This document shows positions 51,900 through 61,267 of a stretch of 64,000 bases of DNA, in pieces. Source of the stretch: Paracoccus caeni (GTDB taxonomy: Bacteria > Pseudomonadota > Alphaproteobacteria > Rhodobacterales > Rhodobacteraceae); contig NZ_JAEPRQ010000007.1 of the NCBI RefSeq assembly GCF_016629665.1, positions 1 to 64,000 on the forward strand. Direction: 5' to 3'. A program made the position numbers and the translations under genes. The notes below the pieces were generated by a model, which was given only the letters and a program-made list of their open reading frames with translations, made no database searches and was not told the DNA's origin. The first letter of the stretch is position 1; every line of letters begins with the position of its first letter.

Positions 51900-52990
51900 G
51901 GCGAAACCTGCGTCCATGCGCCGTCCTTGGCAGATGAGGCCTGCGTGGCGGCGATGAAGGCCATACCCGACAGACCGGCCTGAATACCGGGAATGCGGTC
52001 CAGATGGGTCGTATCGCCCCGGATCACATCGGCCACGTCGCTGTAAAGATTGGCGAAACCTTCCAGATATCCCTCGGGGTGTCCGGGCGGGGTGCGGTAG
52101 CTTTGGCTGCGATCCTGCGCGCGGGTCAGGATGCGGGCGGGGCCGTCCTTCGGCGTGAAGATCAGCTCTTCGGACCGTTGCAGCCGCCATTCCAGAGCAG
52201 CATCCGAGCCGAAAATCCGCAGCGACAGCCCGTTTTCCTGTCCGACGGCAACCTGCGACACCCAGATCCCGCCTTTCGCGCCGGAGGCATAGCGCAGCGC
52301 GATGCGTGCATCGTCATCGATGCTTCGCCCCGGCACGATGCTGGACAGTTCAGCGGACAAAGAGGCGGGCGTCTGACCCGTCACATATTCGGCCAATTGC
52401 CACGCATGGGTGCCGATATCTCCAATCGCACCCGCACCGGCGCGCGTGGGATCGGCACGCCATTCGGCCTGCTTGCTGTCGGAATGATCGGCAAGCCAAC
52501 CCTGAATATATTCGGCCTGAACCAGCCGGACCGTGCCAAGCGCACCGTCGGAGATCAAGGCTCGTGCCTCGCGGATCATCGGCAGGGCGGAATAATTATG
52601 CGTCAGGAAAAACCGCGCCTTGCTGGCCGCGACAGCATCGGCCAATTCGCGCGCCTGTTCCGGCGTGGCGGTCAGGGGTTTGTCGCAGATGACGTGGATG
52701 CCCGCGTTCAGAAAGGCAATCGCGGGGGCCGCGTGCATGTGATTGGGCGTCACGATGCTGACGGCCTCGATCCCGTCGTCGCGGGCAGCCTCGGCCACCG
52801 CCATTTCGTTGAAGTCAGAATAGCCGCGAATGCCAAGCTCCGCCGCACTTGCCTGCGCCCGTTCGGGGTTCGAGGACAATGCCCCCGCAACCAGCGCATA
52901 ACGCCCGTCCATCCGCGCCGCGATGCGATGGATCGCGCCGATGAATGCGCCGTTGCCGCCGCCAACCATGCCAAGCCGAACCGGGTTCAT
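51896..52990 (-). CDS. Gfo/Idh/MocA family oxidoreductase
   Basis: 364 aa from MNPVRLGMVGGGNGAFIGAI. The NAD(P)-binding Gly-rich site VGGGNGAFIG is near residue 9. The conserved DKPLT motif lies near residue 100, and the C-terminal substrate domain is typical (GDIGTHAWQLAEYVTGQ near 183). Such enzymes oxidise sugars, inositols or glycosides, often at C3. The operon with an importer and a TIM-barrel isomerase suggests catabolism of the imported sugar. The substrate is unknown. Confidence 0.9.
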   Translation of the reverse strand: MNPVRLGMVGGGNGAFIGAIHRIAARMDGRYALVAGALSSNPERAQASAAELGIRGYSDFNEMAVAEAARDDGIEAVSIVTPNHMHAAPAIAFLNAGIHVICDKPLTATPEQARELADAVAASKARFFLTHNYSALPMIREARALISDGALGTVRLVQAEYIQGWLADHSDSKQAEWRADPTRAGAGAIGDIGTHAWQLAEYVTGQTPASLSAELSSIVPGRSIDDDARIALRYASGAKGGIWVSQVAVGQENGLSLRIFGSDAALEWRLQRSEELIFTPKDGPARILTRAQDRSQSYRTPPGHPEGYLEGFANLYSDVADVIRGDTTHLDRIPGIQAGLSGMAFIAATQASSAKDGAWTQVSP

Positions 52991-54039
52991 ATTCCAAGCA
53001 TCTCCTTCAGTGCCGCTTCGTCCACGCTGCTTGCGGCGAAATCGTCGAAAGCATGCGGGGTCACGCGAATGATGTGGTCGCGGACGAAAGCCGCACCTTC
53101 GCGGGCACCGTCCTCGGGGTGTTTCAGAGCGCATTCCCACTCGACAACAGCCCAGCCGTCAAACCCATATTGCGTGAGTTTCGAAAAGACGCCGCCGAAA
53201 TCCACCTGCCCGTCGCCGGGGCTGCGGAAACGGCCGGCACGATCGACCCATGACTGGAAGCCGCCATAGACGCCCTGCCGCCCGGTCGGATTGAACTCTG
53301 CATCCTTGACGTGGAACATGCGGATGCGGTCGTGGTAGATGTCGATATGCTGCAGATAATCAAGCTGTTGCAGAACGTAATGCGACGGATCGTAAAGCAT
53401 GTTCGCGCGGGCATGACCGTTCACCCGGTCAAGGAACATCTCGAAGGTGACGCCGTCATGCAGATCCTCGCCCGGATGGATCTCGTAGCAGATATCGACG
53501 CCCTGATCTTCGGCCAGATCCAGAAGCGGACGCCAGCGGGCGGCAAGCGTGTCAAAGGCGGCTTCGACCAGACCGGGCGCGCGTTGCGGCCATGGGTAAA
53601 GATAGGGCCATGCAAGCGCGCCGGAAAACGTCGCCATCCGGTCAAGACCCATGAGACGGCTGACGCGAATCGCCTTGGCCACCTGATCGACCGCCCATTC
53701 CTGCCGCGCCTTGGGATTACCGCGCAGCGATTCGGGGGCAAAGGCATCGAAACCCACGTCATAGGCGGGGTGGACGGCGACAAGCTGGCCCTGAATATGG
53801 GTCGAAAGCTCTGTCACCTCGATGCCGTTCTGCAGCGCGGTTCCCAGAAACTCGTCCCGGTAATCCTGCGATTCCAACGCGCGATCCAGATCCAGCATGC
53901 GCGGATCGCCGGTCGGCACCTGCACACCAACATAACCGCAACCCGCAGCCCAGCCGGTAATACCGTCCCAGGTATCGAACGGAGAAGCGCCCCCGATGAA
54001 CTGTGCCAGAAATAGCGCAGGGCCTTTGATCGTCTGCAT
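52987..54039 (-). CDS. Sugar phosphate isomerase/epimerase (TIM barrel)
   Basis: 350 aa xylose-isomerase-like AP_endonuc_2 fold. Metal-binding residues appear in ICYEIHPGEDLHDG near 180, NMLYDPSHYVL near 217 and MFHVKDAEFN near 245. The name reflects the fold. Members isomerise or hydrolyse 3-keto sugars among other reactions, which fits pairing with the Gfo/Idh/MocA oxidoreductase. It is the first gene of the operon, next to the operator and divergent LacI gene. Confidence 0.87.
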   Translation of the reverse strand: MQTIKGPALFLAQFIGGASPFDTWDGITGWAAGCGYVGVQVPTGDPRMLDLDRALESQDYRDEFLGTALQNGIEVTELSTHIQGQLVAVHPAYDVGFDAFAPESLRGNPKARQEWAVDQVAKAIRVSRLMGLDRMATFSGALAWPYLYPWPQRAPGLVEAAFDTLAARWRPLLDLAEDQGVDICYEIHPGEDLHDGVTFEMFLDRVNGHARANMLYDPSHYVLQQLDYLQHIDIYHDRIRMFHVKDAEFNPTGRQGVYGGFQSWVDRAGRFRSPGDGQVDFGGVFSKLTQYGFDGWAVVEWECALKHPEDGAREGAAFVRDHIIRVTPHAFDDFAASSVDEAALKEMLGI

Positions 54040-54073
54040 ATGGTCCTCCCAACGGGGCTAACCTGCACTGGAC

Positions 54074-54087
54074 TGCAATCGATTGCA
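54074..54087. promoter_or_regulatory. LacI-family operator
   Basis: TGCAATCGATTGCA is a perfect 14-bp palindrome with the central CG expected for LacI/GalR operators. It lies midway in the 92-bp spacer between the lacI-type gene and the sugar operon, so the regulator probably controls both. Upstream TGCACTGGACTGCA (54064-54077) repeats the half-site. Confidence 0.8.
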
Positions 54088-54131
54088 AACATTTTCTTGT
54101 CGAGATCGAAACATCCGCATAATGTTCGCCA

Positions 54132-55145
54132 ATGCAGAAGATGGCCTCCACGCCCGGACGGGCAAAATTGTTGGACGTTGCGCGGGTTGCGGGGGTTTCC
54201 GCATCCACGGTAAGTCGCGTCCTGTCCAATCCGGGGCTTGTGGCCGAAGTCACTCGCGAAGCGGTGATGAAAGCCGTGGCCGAGACCGGCTATCGGATGA
54301 ACCACGCGGCCCGAAATCTACGGATGCAGCGCACAGGCAGCGTGGTGGCGCTGGTGCCGAATCTGGGTAATCCGTTCTTCGCCAAGATCCTTGACGGGAT
54401 GGGCCGCGAACTGGCGGCGGCGGGCTATGACCTTCTGGTCTCCGATACGCAGGACGGAACCGGAAAGCATGTCGGGCTGCACCGCTTTCTTGATCCCTCG
54501 CGCGCCGACGGGATCATCCTTCTGGACGGTCTGGTCCCGCAATCCGGGCTAGAGATCGCCAATGCACCGCCTGTGATCACGGCGTGTGAATGGATTGAGG
54601 GCACCAGTCTGCCACGGGTCATGTTGGACAATCATGAAGGCGGGCGCATGGCGGTTGCCCATCTGCGAGAGCTGGGCCATCGCCGGATCGGCTTTATCGG
54701 CGGCCCGCCCGACAACGTGCTGCACAAGGCCCGGCTTGCCGGCGCATTGGAAGCTGCGGGCGACGAGCCGTTGATCAGCTTCAACGGCGATTTCACGTTG
54801 CAGGCGGGTGCCGCCGCAGCGCAGGAATGGATAGCGATGTCCGCCGCAAAACGTCCCTCTGCCGTCTTTGCCTTTTCCGACGAGATGGCCTGTGCCTTCA
54901 CTGCCGGATTACAGCGCGCCGGACTGCAGGTGCCGCGCGATGTCTCCGTCGTGGGCTTTGACGATATCGAGATGGCCTCGCATCTTGCCCCCTCTCTGAC
55001 GACGGTTCGACAGCCCAAGCGCGAGCTTGGCAAGCAGGCCGCCCGCGTCATCCTGCGCCGGATCGAAGGTCGCGAGGTCGAGCCGATGACGCTGCTACAG
55101 CCGCTTTTGATGCTGCGCGAGACGACGGCCCCCTACAGTCTCTGA
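54132..55145 (+). CDS. LacI family transcriptional regulator of the sugar operon
   Basis: 337 aa. The helix-turn-helix KLLDVARVAGVSASTVSRVL lies at residues 12-31, with the hinge NHAARNLRMQRTGS near 58. The sugar-sensing domain continues to the end (SVVGFDDIEMASHLAPSLTT near 275). ATG 54141 is an alternative start giving a more typical short N-terminus. It is divergent from the importer operon and probably represses it until the sugar or a metabolite binds. Confidence 0.93.
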   Translation: MQKMASTPGRAKLLDVARVAGVSASTVSRVLSNPGLVAEVTREAVMKAVAETGYRMNHAARNLRMQRTGSVVALVPNLGNPFFAKILDGMGRELAAAGYDLLVSDTQDGTGKHVGLHRFLDPSRADGIILLDGLVPQSGLEIANAPPVITACEWIEGTSLPRVMLDNHEGGRMAVAHLRELGHRRIGFIGGPPDNVLHKARLAGALEAAGDEPLISFNGDFTLQAGAAAAQEWIAMSAAKRPSAVFAFSDEMACAFTAGLQRAGLQVPRDVSVVGFDDIEMASHLAPSLTTVRQPKRELGKQAARVILRRIEGREVEPMTLLQPLLMLRETTAPYSL

Positions 55146-55186
55146 AAAATCGAGCCCGGCGGGGTTGACGGGTCGCGGTCAGATCA

Positions 55187-55220
55187 TTAGCTGGCTAACG
55201 AATAATCATTAGCCAGCTAA
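55187..55220 (+). promoter_or_regulatory. Paired MarR operator
   Basis: TTAGCTGGCTAA (55187-55198) and its reverse complement TTAGCCAGCTAA (55209-55220) are separated by 10 bp, so centre-to-centre spacing is 22 bp, two helical turns. Each half is itself nearly palindromic. A TTGACG box at 55165-55170 precedes it, so the first site would cover the -10 region of the MarR-efflux operon. Confidence 0.78.
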
Positions 55221-55244
55221 TCAATTGGCGAAAGGCGGAGCGCG

Positions 55245-55673
55245 ATGCCGCAGAAAAACGGTGTTCTGGATGTGTTGCTGCAACTGATGCGAGAGCTTCG
55301 GCGCAATTACGATGCGCGGGCAGAGGCGGTTGGGCTGACCATGTCGCGGGCGCGCGCCCTGACCACGCTGGCGCAGATGGAGGGTGAGACGCAAGCGGCG
55401 CTTGCGGCGCGGCTGGATATCGAGGCACCGACCCTGAAGCGGCAGATCGATGCGCTGGAATCCGGCGGATTTGTCGAGCGACGACCGATCGAAGGGGATG
55501 CGCGCAAGAATGCACTATACCTGACCCAGCAAGGCCATGACACCGACATCGTCGAGTTTACCCGCCGCGTCCGCGCCGATCTGATCGACGGGCTGAGCGA
55601 GGAAGAAATTGAGCAGACGAAGCGGGTTCTGGAACGCCTGCTGGCCAATGTCGCGAAGCTGTCCCAGCCATGA
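55245..55673 (+). CDS. MarR family regulator of the efflux operon
   Basis: 142 aa. The winged helix is seen in MSRARALTTLAQMEGETQAA near residue 28 and IEAPTLKRQIDALESGGFVE near 53, with the wing at RRPIEGDARKNALYLT. It heads an operon with an EmrB-like pump and an EmrA-like adaptor and overlaps the pump gene by ATGA. It presumably represses the operon through the two operator sites upstream. Confidence 0.93.
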   Translation: MPQKNGVLDVLLQLMRELRRNYDARAEAVGLTMSRARALTTLAQMEGETQAALAARLDIEAPTLKRQIDALESGGFVERRPIEGDARKNALYLTQQGHDTDIVEFTRRVRADLIDGLSEEEIEQTKRVLERLLANVAKLSQP

Positions 55674-57313
55674 GTGACAGCGCGACACATGCCGCGCCTC
55701 CGGCAATGCCGGGCGCACCGCCCGCCAATCCGCCTCTGCCGGTGCCGCAGGCCATGGCCTATATGGGGGCCGCGGTCGTGCTGGCCCTGTCGCAGGGTCT
55801 GGGTCAGGGGTTTGTTTCCACCAATATCCCGCAGATCGCGGGTGATCTTGGCATTACCACGACGGATGCAAGCTGGCTGATGGCGGCTTACATGATCCCG
55901 CGCGCCTCGCTGCCGTTGATGCTGATCAAGATCCGCACACAATACGGTCTGCGCCGCTTTGCCGAGATCGGGATCATCGTCTATGTGGTCGTGGCCTTCG
56001 CCTCGGTCTGGATCAACGATTTCCGCTCTGCGGTCGTGGTGCAGTTCCTGTCAGGCGCGTCGGCGGCACCGCTATCGACGCTGGCCTTCATGTATATGCT
56101 GGAGCCGCTTGCGCCGCAGTGGAAGATGCGGCTTGGCTTGCCGATCGCGATGGCGGTGCTGATGGCGGGGCCGACGCTGGCGCGGGTGGTCTCGCCCGCC
56201 TTGATCGGTGATGGCGGGCTGACATGGGTGCATCTGACCGCGCTTGGCATGGCGATGGTGTCGCTGATGCTGGTCTTCCGCCTGCCCTTGCGCCCGGTGC
56301 CGCATATGAAGGTGATCCAGCCGATGGACTTCGTCAGCTTCCTGCTGATCGGAGCGGGCTTCGCCGGGCTGACCATCAGTTTTGTCATGGGGCCGATCCA
56401 TTACTGGACCGATCTGCCTTGGATCGGCCTGCTGCTGGCAGCCTCGGTTGCCTCGCTGGCGCTTGCAGTGGCGATCGAGTTGAACCGTTCGGCACCGCTT
56501 CTGGATATTCGCTGGCTGGCCAGTCCCGCGATTGTCCATTTGGCGGCGACGTTGTTCCTGTTCAGGCTGATCCTGTCCGAACAAAGCACTGGCGCGCCGC
56601 GGATGTTTCAGCTTCTCGGGGTCGCTCCGTCGCAGATGACGGGCCTTTTCGCGGTCATTACATTTGCCAGCCTGCTTGGCGGCCTTGCCTGTGTGGCATG
56701 GATCAAGCCGCAAAGAGTGCCCGTTTTCCACCTGATCGCGCTGCTGCTGATCGCGGTTGGGGCTTACATGGACAGCCATTCCACCATCGACACCCGCCCG
56801 GCGCAGATGGTGGTCAGCCAGGTGCTGATCGGCTTTGCCGGAATGCTGTTCATGCCGCCGGCGATGATGGCGGGACTTATTTCGGCGCTGGCAAAGGGGC
56901 CGCAATATCTGCTGTCCTTCGTCATCGTCTTCATTGCAACGCAATCGCTGGGCGGAGTCTTTGGCTCGGGCCTGTTCTCGACGCTGATCAACCATCGTCA
57001 GGCAGCGCATTATCAGGTGCTGATCGAAGAATTGGGCACATCAGAGCCAATCGTCGCCCAGAACATTGCCATCCGCAGCGCCGGGCTTGCCGGGCAAATG
57101 CCCGATCTCGCCGCGCGAAAGCTGCAGGCTATGTCGCAGATCGCGCAGGACGCCAGCAATCAGGCCTATGTCATGGCCTATAACGATGCCTATCGGCTGA
57201 CCTGCCTGATCGCGCTTCTGGCCGCAGCCGCATTGCTGCTGCATCTGCTGCGCGATCTTCTGGCCGCGCGAATGCGACCGGCCGAACCGAATAATCCGGA
57301 ACCAACATCATGA
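55670..57313 (+). CDS. DHA2 family MFS multidrug transporter (EmrB-like)
   Basis: 547 aa with 14 predicted helices, as expected for DHA2 pumps. It has GITTTDASWLMAAYMIPRAS near residue 60 and DRR-less but family-like loops around RLGLPIAMAVLMAGPTLARV near 145. The N-terminus is an unusual Pro/Ala-rich tail (HAAPPAMPGAPPANPPLPVP). It pairs with the adaptor encoded next to export drugs or toxic lipophiles across both membranes with a TolC-type channel. The stop overlaps the adaptor start by 4 bp. Confidence 0.9.
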   Translation: MSDSATHAAPPAMPGAPPANPPLPVPQAMAYMGAAVVLALSQGLGQGFVSTNIPQIAGDLGITTTDASWLMAAYMIPRASLPLMLIKIRTQYGLRRFAEIGIIVYVVVAFASVWINDFRSAVVVQFLSGASAAPLSTLAFMYMLEPLAPQWKMRLGLPIAMAVLMAGPTLARVVSPALIGDGGLTWVHLTALGMAMVSLMLVFRLPLRPVPHMKVIQPMDFVSFLLIGAGFAGLTISFVMGPIHYWTDLPWIGLLLAASVASLALAVAIELNRSAPLLDIRWLASPAIVHLAATLFLFRLILSEQSTGAPRMFQLLGVAPSQMTGLFAVITFASLLGGLACVAWIKPQRVPVFHLIALLLIAVGAYMDSHSTIDTRPAQMVVSQVLIGFAGMLFMPPAMMAGLISALAKGPQYLLSFVIVFIATQSLGGVFGSGLFSTLINHRQAAHYQVLIEELGTSEPIVAQNIAIRSAGLAGQMPDLAARKLQAMSQIAQDASNQAYVMAYNDAYRLTCLIALLAAAALLLHLLRDLLAARMRPAEPNNPEPTS

Positions 57314-58368
57314 AAAAAGAAAATATTCTCCCCACGGCGATTGCGCTTGTCATTGGTCTGGCTGGCGTCCTGCTGTTGCTTTACGCATGGCACCTGCCGC
57401 CCTTCCAGCCGTCCGAGCCCACCACCGAAAACGCCTATATCCGTGGCAAAGTCACGGCGCTTGCGCCGCAGGTGACCGGTTATGTCAGCGCTGTCGAGGT
57501 CGAAGACTTTCAGGAAGTGGCCGAGGGCGACGTGATCGCCCGTATCGACGACCGGATCGCGCGCCAAAAACTGGCACAGGCCGAGGCGCAACTGGCGGCG
57601 GCGCAGGCTGCGCTGGAGGTGGCCACGCAAAGCGTCGCATCCGCCGAAGCAGTCGTTCGGGCTGACGAGGCGGGGGTAAGTTCGGCACGCTCGGCGCTGA
57701 CCACGGCCCGGACGAGTTGGGATCGGTCGCAGGCCCTGCGCTCCAGAGGAGTTGCATCGCAATCTTCCGCCGACCAATCCGAATTGACCTTGCAACAGGC
57801 CGAAGCGGGCGTGACGCAAGCGGAAGCCCAGCTTGATGTGCAGCGCGAGGCCGTCAAATCCGCGCGGGTCGCTTTGCAGTCTCGCGATGCCGATATCGCC
57901 AGCGCTCAGGCGTCGGTGGAACTGGCCCGGATTGATCTGGAAAACACCGTGATCCGCGCGCCTCAGGACGGCCATCTGGGCCAGATCAGCGTGCATGTCG
58001 GGCAATATGTGACGCCGGGCACCGCGATGACCTCTTTGGTCGGCAACGAGGTCTGGATCATAGCTAATTTTATGGAAACGAGCCTTAAGGGGCTGCGGCC
58101 GGGCGAAGTCGTCCACTTCACCGTCGATGCGATGCAACACCGCGCCTTTACGGGTCGGGTCGAGGCTTTCTCGCCTGCCACCGCGTCGGAATACAGCCTG
58201 CTCGCAGGCAGCAATGCGACGGGCAATTTCACCAAGATTGCGCAGCGTCTGCCGGTGCGGATTTCCATCAATCCGAATCAGGAAATGTCGAACTATCTGC
58301 GACCCGGCATGTCGGTCATTGTCCGCGTCGATACGGACAGTGTTCAACCCCCGGATGCCGTAAGGTAA
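57310..58368 (+). CDS. HlyD family membrane-fusion protein (EmrA-like)
   Basis: 352 aa. One N-terminal helix (ILPTAIALVIGLAGVLLLLY) anchors it. The lipoyl half-motif TALAPQVTGYVSAVEVEDFQ near residue 50 and its partner ENTVIRAPQDGHLGQISVHV near 212 flank an alpha-helical hairpin rich in Ala/Gln (about 85-205). It bridges the EmrB-like pump and an outer-membrane channel. No channel gene is in the operon. Confidence 0.92.
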   Translation: MKKENILPTAIALVIGLAGVLLLLYAWHLPPFQPSEPTTENAYIRGKVTALAPQVTGYVSAVEVEDFQEVAEGDVIARIDDRIARQKLAQAEAQLAAAQAALEVATQSVASAEAVVRADEAGVSSARSALTTARTSWDRSQALRSRGVASQSSADQSELTLQQAEAGVTQAEAQLDVQREAVKSARVALQSRDADIASAQASVELARIDLENTVIRAPQDGHLGQISVHVGQYVTPGTAMTSLVGNEVWIIANFMETSLKGLRPGEVVHFTVDAMQHRAFTGRVEAFSPATASEYSLLAGSNATGNFTKIAQRLPVRISINPNQEMSNYLRPGMSVIVRVDTDSVQPPDAVR

Positions 58369-58486
58369 GGTTTTCGCCCGGAAGTCGTCGGCGATAGTCC
58401 GCATTCACCAAAATCAATGCACGCAATCTGCGATATGGGGCGCTAACGATGGCGCACTCAATCTGGAAACTGCCAAGAGGTCGCAG

Positions 58487-59743
58487 ATGTCTATCGCAAC
58501 GTCAAACGAACGCTACTTTGTCAGCCTGGTGAACGAGGCCCGCGCGCAGCAGGGTTTACCAGCGCTGAAACTGGAGCAGTCTTTGAACACCGCTGCGGAA
58601 CAACACAGCCGGTGGATGCTGGACGCCGATGTGTTCTCCCATACCGGCCAGAACGGCTCCAGCCCGACCGATCGGATCAAGGCTTCGGGGTTTGATCTGT
58701 CGGGAAGCTGGCAGACGGCGGAAAACATCGCCTATGTCAGCGCCGATACCGAAGACGGTTTGCGTGACGAGATCCAGCAGCTTCATCAGAACCTGATGAA
58801 CAGCCCCGGCCACTACGCCAACATCATGAACGACAAAGCCACGCTGATCGGGCTTGGGCTGGAGCTGGGCACATTCTCCCGGGACGGGCGGGAATTTCAG
58901 GTGCTGATGGTCACGCAGAACTATGCCGATACCGACGGCAAGGTGAAGCTGGACACCGGCACGACCCCTCCCCCTCCGCCGCCCAGCGGTGACAGTTTCC
59001 CGACCGCGACCGCGCCGCATTCCGGCATGCGGCAGAGCCGCGAAAGCTGGCTGGACGGGATGGACGGGCAAACAGTTCGCGCGGCTGGAAGCGGAAACGT
59101 GGCTCAGGGAACATCCCGCGCTGACGATTTCCGCTTAAGCGTCGGCAGCGACCGGGCCGAGGGCGGCAACGGCAATGACTGGATGAGCGGTTTCGACGGC
59201 AACGACACGTTGAATGGCGGCAGCGGTCATGATCGTGTGCTGGGCAATCTGGGCAATGACTCGCTGCTTGGCGGCCAGGGGAACGACATCATCAATGGCG
59301 GCGTCGGCGACGATGCGTTGAAAGGTCAATGGGGCGACGATCTGTTGTTTGGCGCAGCCGGGCGCGATCTGCTGGAAGGCGGCGCGGGCAATGACTGGCT
59401 GGGCGGCGGTAACGGCGCGGATACGCTATCGGGCGGGATCGGCGCAGATACGCTGCACGGCGGGGCAGGTAATGACGTCCTGTCCGGCGGAGCGGATGCC
59501 GACACCTTCATTTACCGCAAGGGTGACGGCGCCGACGTCATCAACAGCTATCAGCCCGATATTGATCGTCTGCTGCTCGACAAGCGCCTGATCGGCAATG
59601 ACACCGTCGAGAAATTCGTCGCGGATCATGTGCGCGAAACCGCAAATGGCGTGGTCGTCGATTTCGGTGGCGGCGACAAGATCACGTTCAACGGCACCCA
59701 GTTGAATGCCGAAGATATTGCGGACGATATCTTCCTGATCTGA
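58487..59743 (+). CDS. Secreted CAP-domain protein with RTX calcium-binding repeats
   Basis: 418 aa without a Sec signal. The N-terminal CAP/SCP domain (about 1-155) has VNEARAQQGLPALKLEQSLN, HSRWMLDADVFSHTG and MNSPGHYANIM. A Pro-rich linker (TPPPPPPSG) follows. From about 225 there are around ten RTX nonapeptides of the type GGxGNDxLx. The C-terminus ending in a hydrophobic ADDIFLI matches type I secretion substrates. CAP proteins bind lipids, glycans or act as proteases or toxins. Its exporter is not in this window, because the HlyD neighbour belongs to a drug pump. Confidence 0.85.
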   Translation: MSIATSNERYFVSLVNEARAQQGLPALKLEQSLNTAAEQHSRWMLDADVFSHTGQNGSSPTDRIKASGFDLSGSWQTAENIAYVSADTEDGLRDEIQQLHQNLMNSPGHYANIMNDKATLIGLGLELGTFSRDGREFQVLMVTQNYADTDGKVKLDTGTTPPPPPPSGDSFPTATAPHSGMRQSRESWLDGMDGQTVRAAGSGNVAQGTSRADDFRLSVGSDRAEGGNGNDWMSGFDGNDTLNGGSGHDRVLGNLGNDSLLGGQGNDIINGGVGDDALKGQWGDDLLFGAAGRDLLEGGAGNDWLGGGNGADTLSGGIGADTLHGGAGNDVLSGGADADTFIYRKGDGADVINSYQPDIDRLLLDKRLIGNDTVEKFVADHVRETANGVVVDFGGGDKITFNGTQLNAEDIADDIFLI

Positions 59744-59766
59744 CGGCTAGAATTTACATAGCGAAA

Positions 59767-59788
59767 AGCCCGCCTGAGAAGGCGGGCT
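59767..59788. terminator. Bidirectional terminator between the CAP-RTX and DUF1612 genes
   Basis: AGCCCGCC, a 6-nt loop and GGCGGGCT form a perfect 8-bp stem. T residues follow on the - strand side. It lies between two convergent genes. Confidence 0.75.
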
Positions 59789-59896
59789 AACTCGTTAAGT
59801 CATTGCATTCGTGCAATGTTGTACTGGCTTTTTAACTTCTCAGCGCCGATCGGGTTCCAACTTTTTTCGCCCTTGCGAGAGATTGGTCGTCGCGGG

Positions 59897-60889
59897 TCAA
59901 TCCGCAGCGGTCCATAACCTGAATCTGCGCGTTCCGGTGACCTCGCGGACGATCCCCTCGGACTGCATTCGCCGCAAAAGCCGTTCGGCGGTATCGCGGC
60001 TGATACCGGCATGCTCTTCGACCATGGCCGTCGTCAGAAGCGGGCGTGTCATCAACGCGGCGATCACACGGGCGCTATTGTCGCCCTTGATCGTGCGGGT
60101 CGCGCTTTTCGCCTGTTCGGCCCATGTGAACAGACGCGACAATTGTTGGCAGGCCTCGCTCGCGCCCTGCCTGATCGCATCCAGATATTTGGGCAAACGG
60201 CTTGCGGCTTCACCGCCACCCAGCCAAACCCTGCGACCATGGCGGCCCAGCGGCACGAAACTTAGCGCCTCGCAACGCCGCGCCATGTCACGCCCGACCC
60301 AGACAGCGCTTTCGATCAGGTCTTCCGGGTTCGACAATTCGGCCATGCGCCAGGCAACCTGCACCGCACCGGCACGCGCCAAGGGGTGTAACGCCGAGAA
60401 CCGATCAAAAGCGGAAAGAAAATCACGCGCGGCATCGTCGAAGTCTCGGCCCATGGGTCTTGAGGCGAAGGGCGCCGCGCCCGTCGCCGTATGATCCGTC
60501 CGATGCAAGGCCAGAAACGCCCGCAGATCGGTTAAAGCGGTTTGACCCTCAAGCCTTCTGATCGCCCAACGGGCAAGCTTCATCGCATCCAGATCGGTCG
60601 CGGCGCGGGCATCCATCAGATCGCGCCCGATTTCTTCGCGCCGAAGCGGCGTCCCCTGCCCCCACAACATCGCCTCGGTCTCGATCACGGCAAGACGAAG
60701 CAACGCGCCCTGCCGCATGTCGGGGGTAAGGCCGATGATTAACTGATCCAGCCGCCCCACAGTCAGCGCGGCATCTGCCAGCGCGACTGCATTGTCCCGT
60801 TGGGCTTGTATCCATTGCGCCGGATCGATCAGAGATCGCGCGGGCGGTTCTTCCTCGCCAAGGTCAAAGCTGTCATCAAGGCCGAACAT
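59897..60889 (-). CDS. DUF1612 and helix-turn-helix domain regulator
   Basis: About 330 aa from MFGLDDSFDLGEEEPPARSL. The DUF1612 body covers about 20-260. The C-terminal HTH is seen in MTRPLLTTAMVEEHAGISRD followed by TAERLLRRMQSEGIVREVTG, with a final basic wing. Homologues are frequent on rhizobial and Rhodobacterales plasmids and integrative elements. Their targets are unknown. An AT-rich region lies between it and the Hint gene. Confidence 0.82.
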   Translation of the reverse strand: MFGLDDSFDLGEEEPPARSLIDPAQWIQAQRDNAVALADAALTVGRLDQLIIGLTPDMRQGALLRLAVIETEAMLWGQGTPLRREEIGRDLMDARAATDLDAMKLARWAIRRLEGQTALTDLRAFLALHRTDHTATGAAPFASRPMGRDFDDAARDFLSAFDRFSALHPLARAGAVQVAWRMAELSNPEDLIESAVWVGRDMARRCEALSFVPLGRHGRRVWLGGGEAASRLPKYLDAIRQGASEACQQLSRLFTWAEQAKSATRTIKGDNSARVIAALMTRPLLTTAMVEEHAGISRDTAERLLRRMQSEGIVREVTGTRRFRLWTAAD

Positions 60890-61267
60890 TTCCGCAGCAT
60901 ATAACCTGTCCGCGGATCGGGAAAGTCGCGATGCGCCCAATAGGCAGAAGTTCTACCAGAGGCATCGCGGCAAGCGGCAAACGCAAATGTATAATATGGT
61001 TATAATATATACATACTTTAGTTATTCACTACATACTCAATGAGTATATTTCTTATATTTATCTGACACTTCTGAAAAGAATCGTTTACTTCGCATTCTC
61101 GTAAAGAATAGTTAACGGCATGGCAGATTAGGTATCGAGCGCCGTGCAAGCGATATTTCGCACGCACCTTTCTTTTGCTGCCTCCCGACGATCGGAAGCT
61201 GTCAATAGCACCGTTGTAAAAGTTTACTTCCATCATCTTCAGATAGACCATTCTGATGGGGTAATTC
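60890..61267. promoter_or_regulatory. 378-bp AT-rich divergent region between DUF1612 and Hint genes
   Basis: Much more AT-rich than surrounding DNA. It contains two TATAAT boxes (60991-60996 and 61002-61007), a symmetrical ATACTC-AAT-GAGTAT operator-like repeat at 61033-61047 and several Ts-rich runs. No gene is seen. It probably carries divergent promoters for both neighbours and may mark acquired DNA. Confidence 0.5.

Noticed and set aside
58487..59743. The RTX protein as a substrate of the adjacent HlyD-like adaptor
   Set aside because: The adaptor is in an ATGA-coupled operon with an MFS pump and a MarR gene, so it belongs to drug efflux. Type I secretion needs an ABC exporter, which is absent here.
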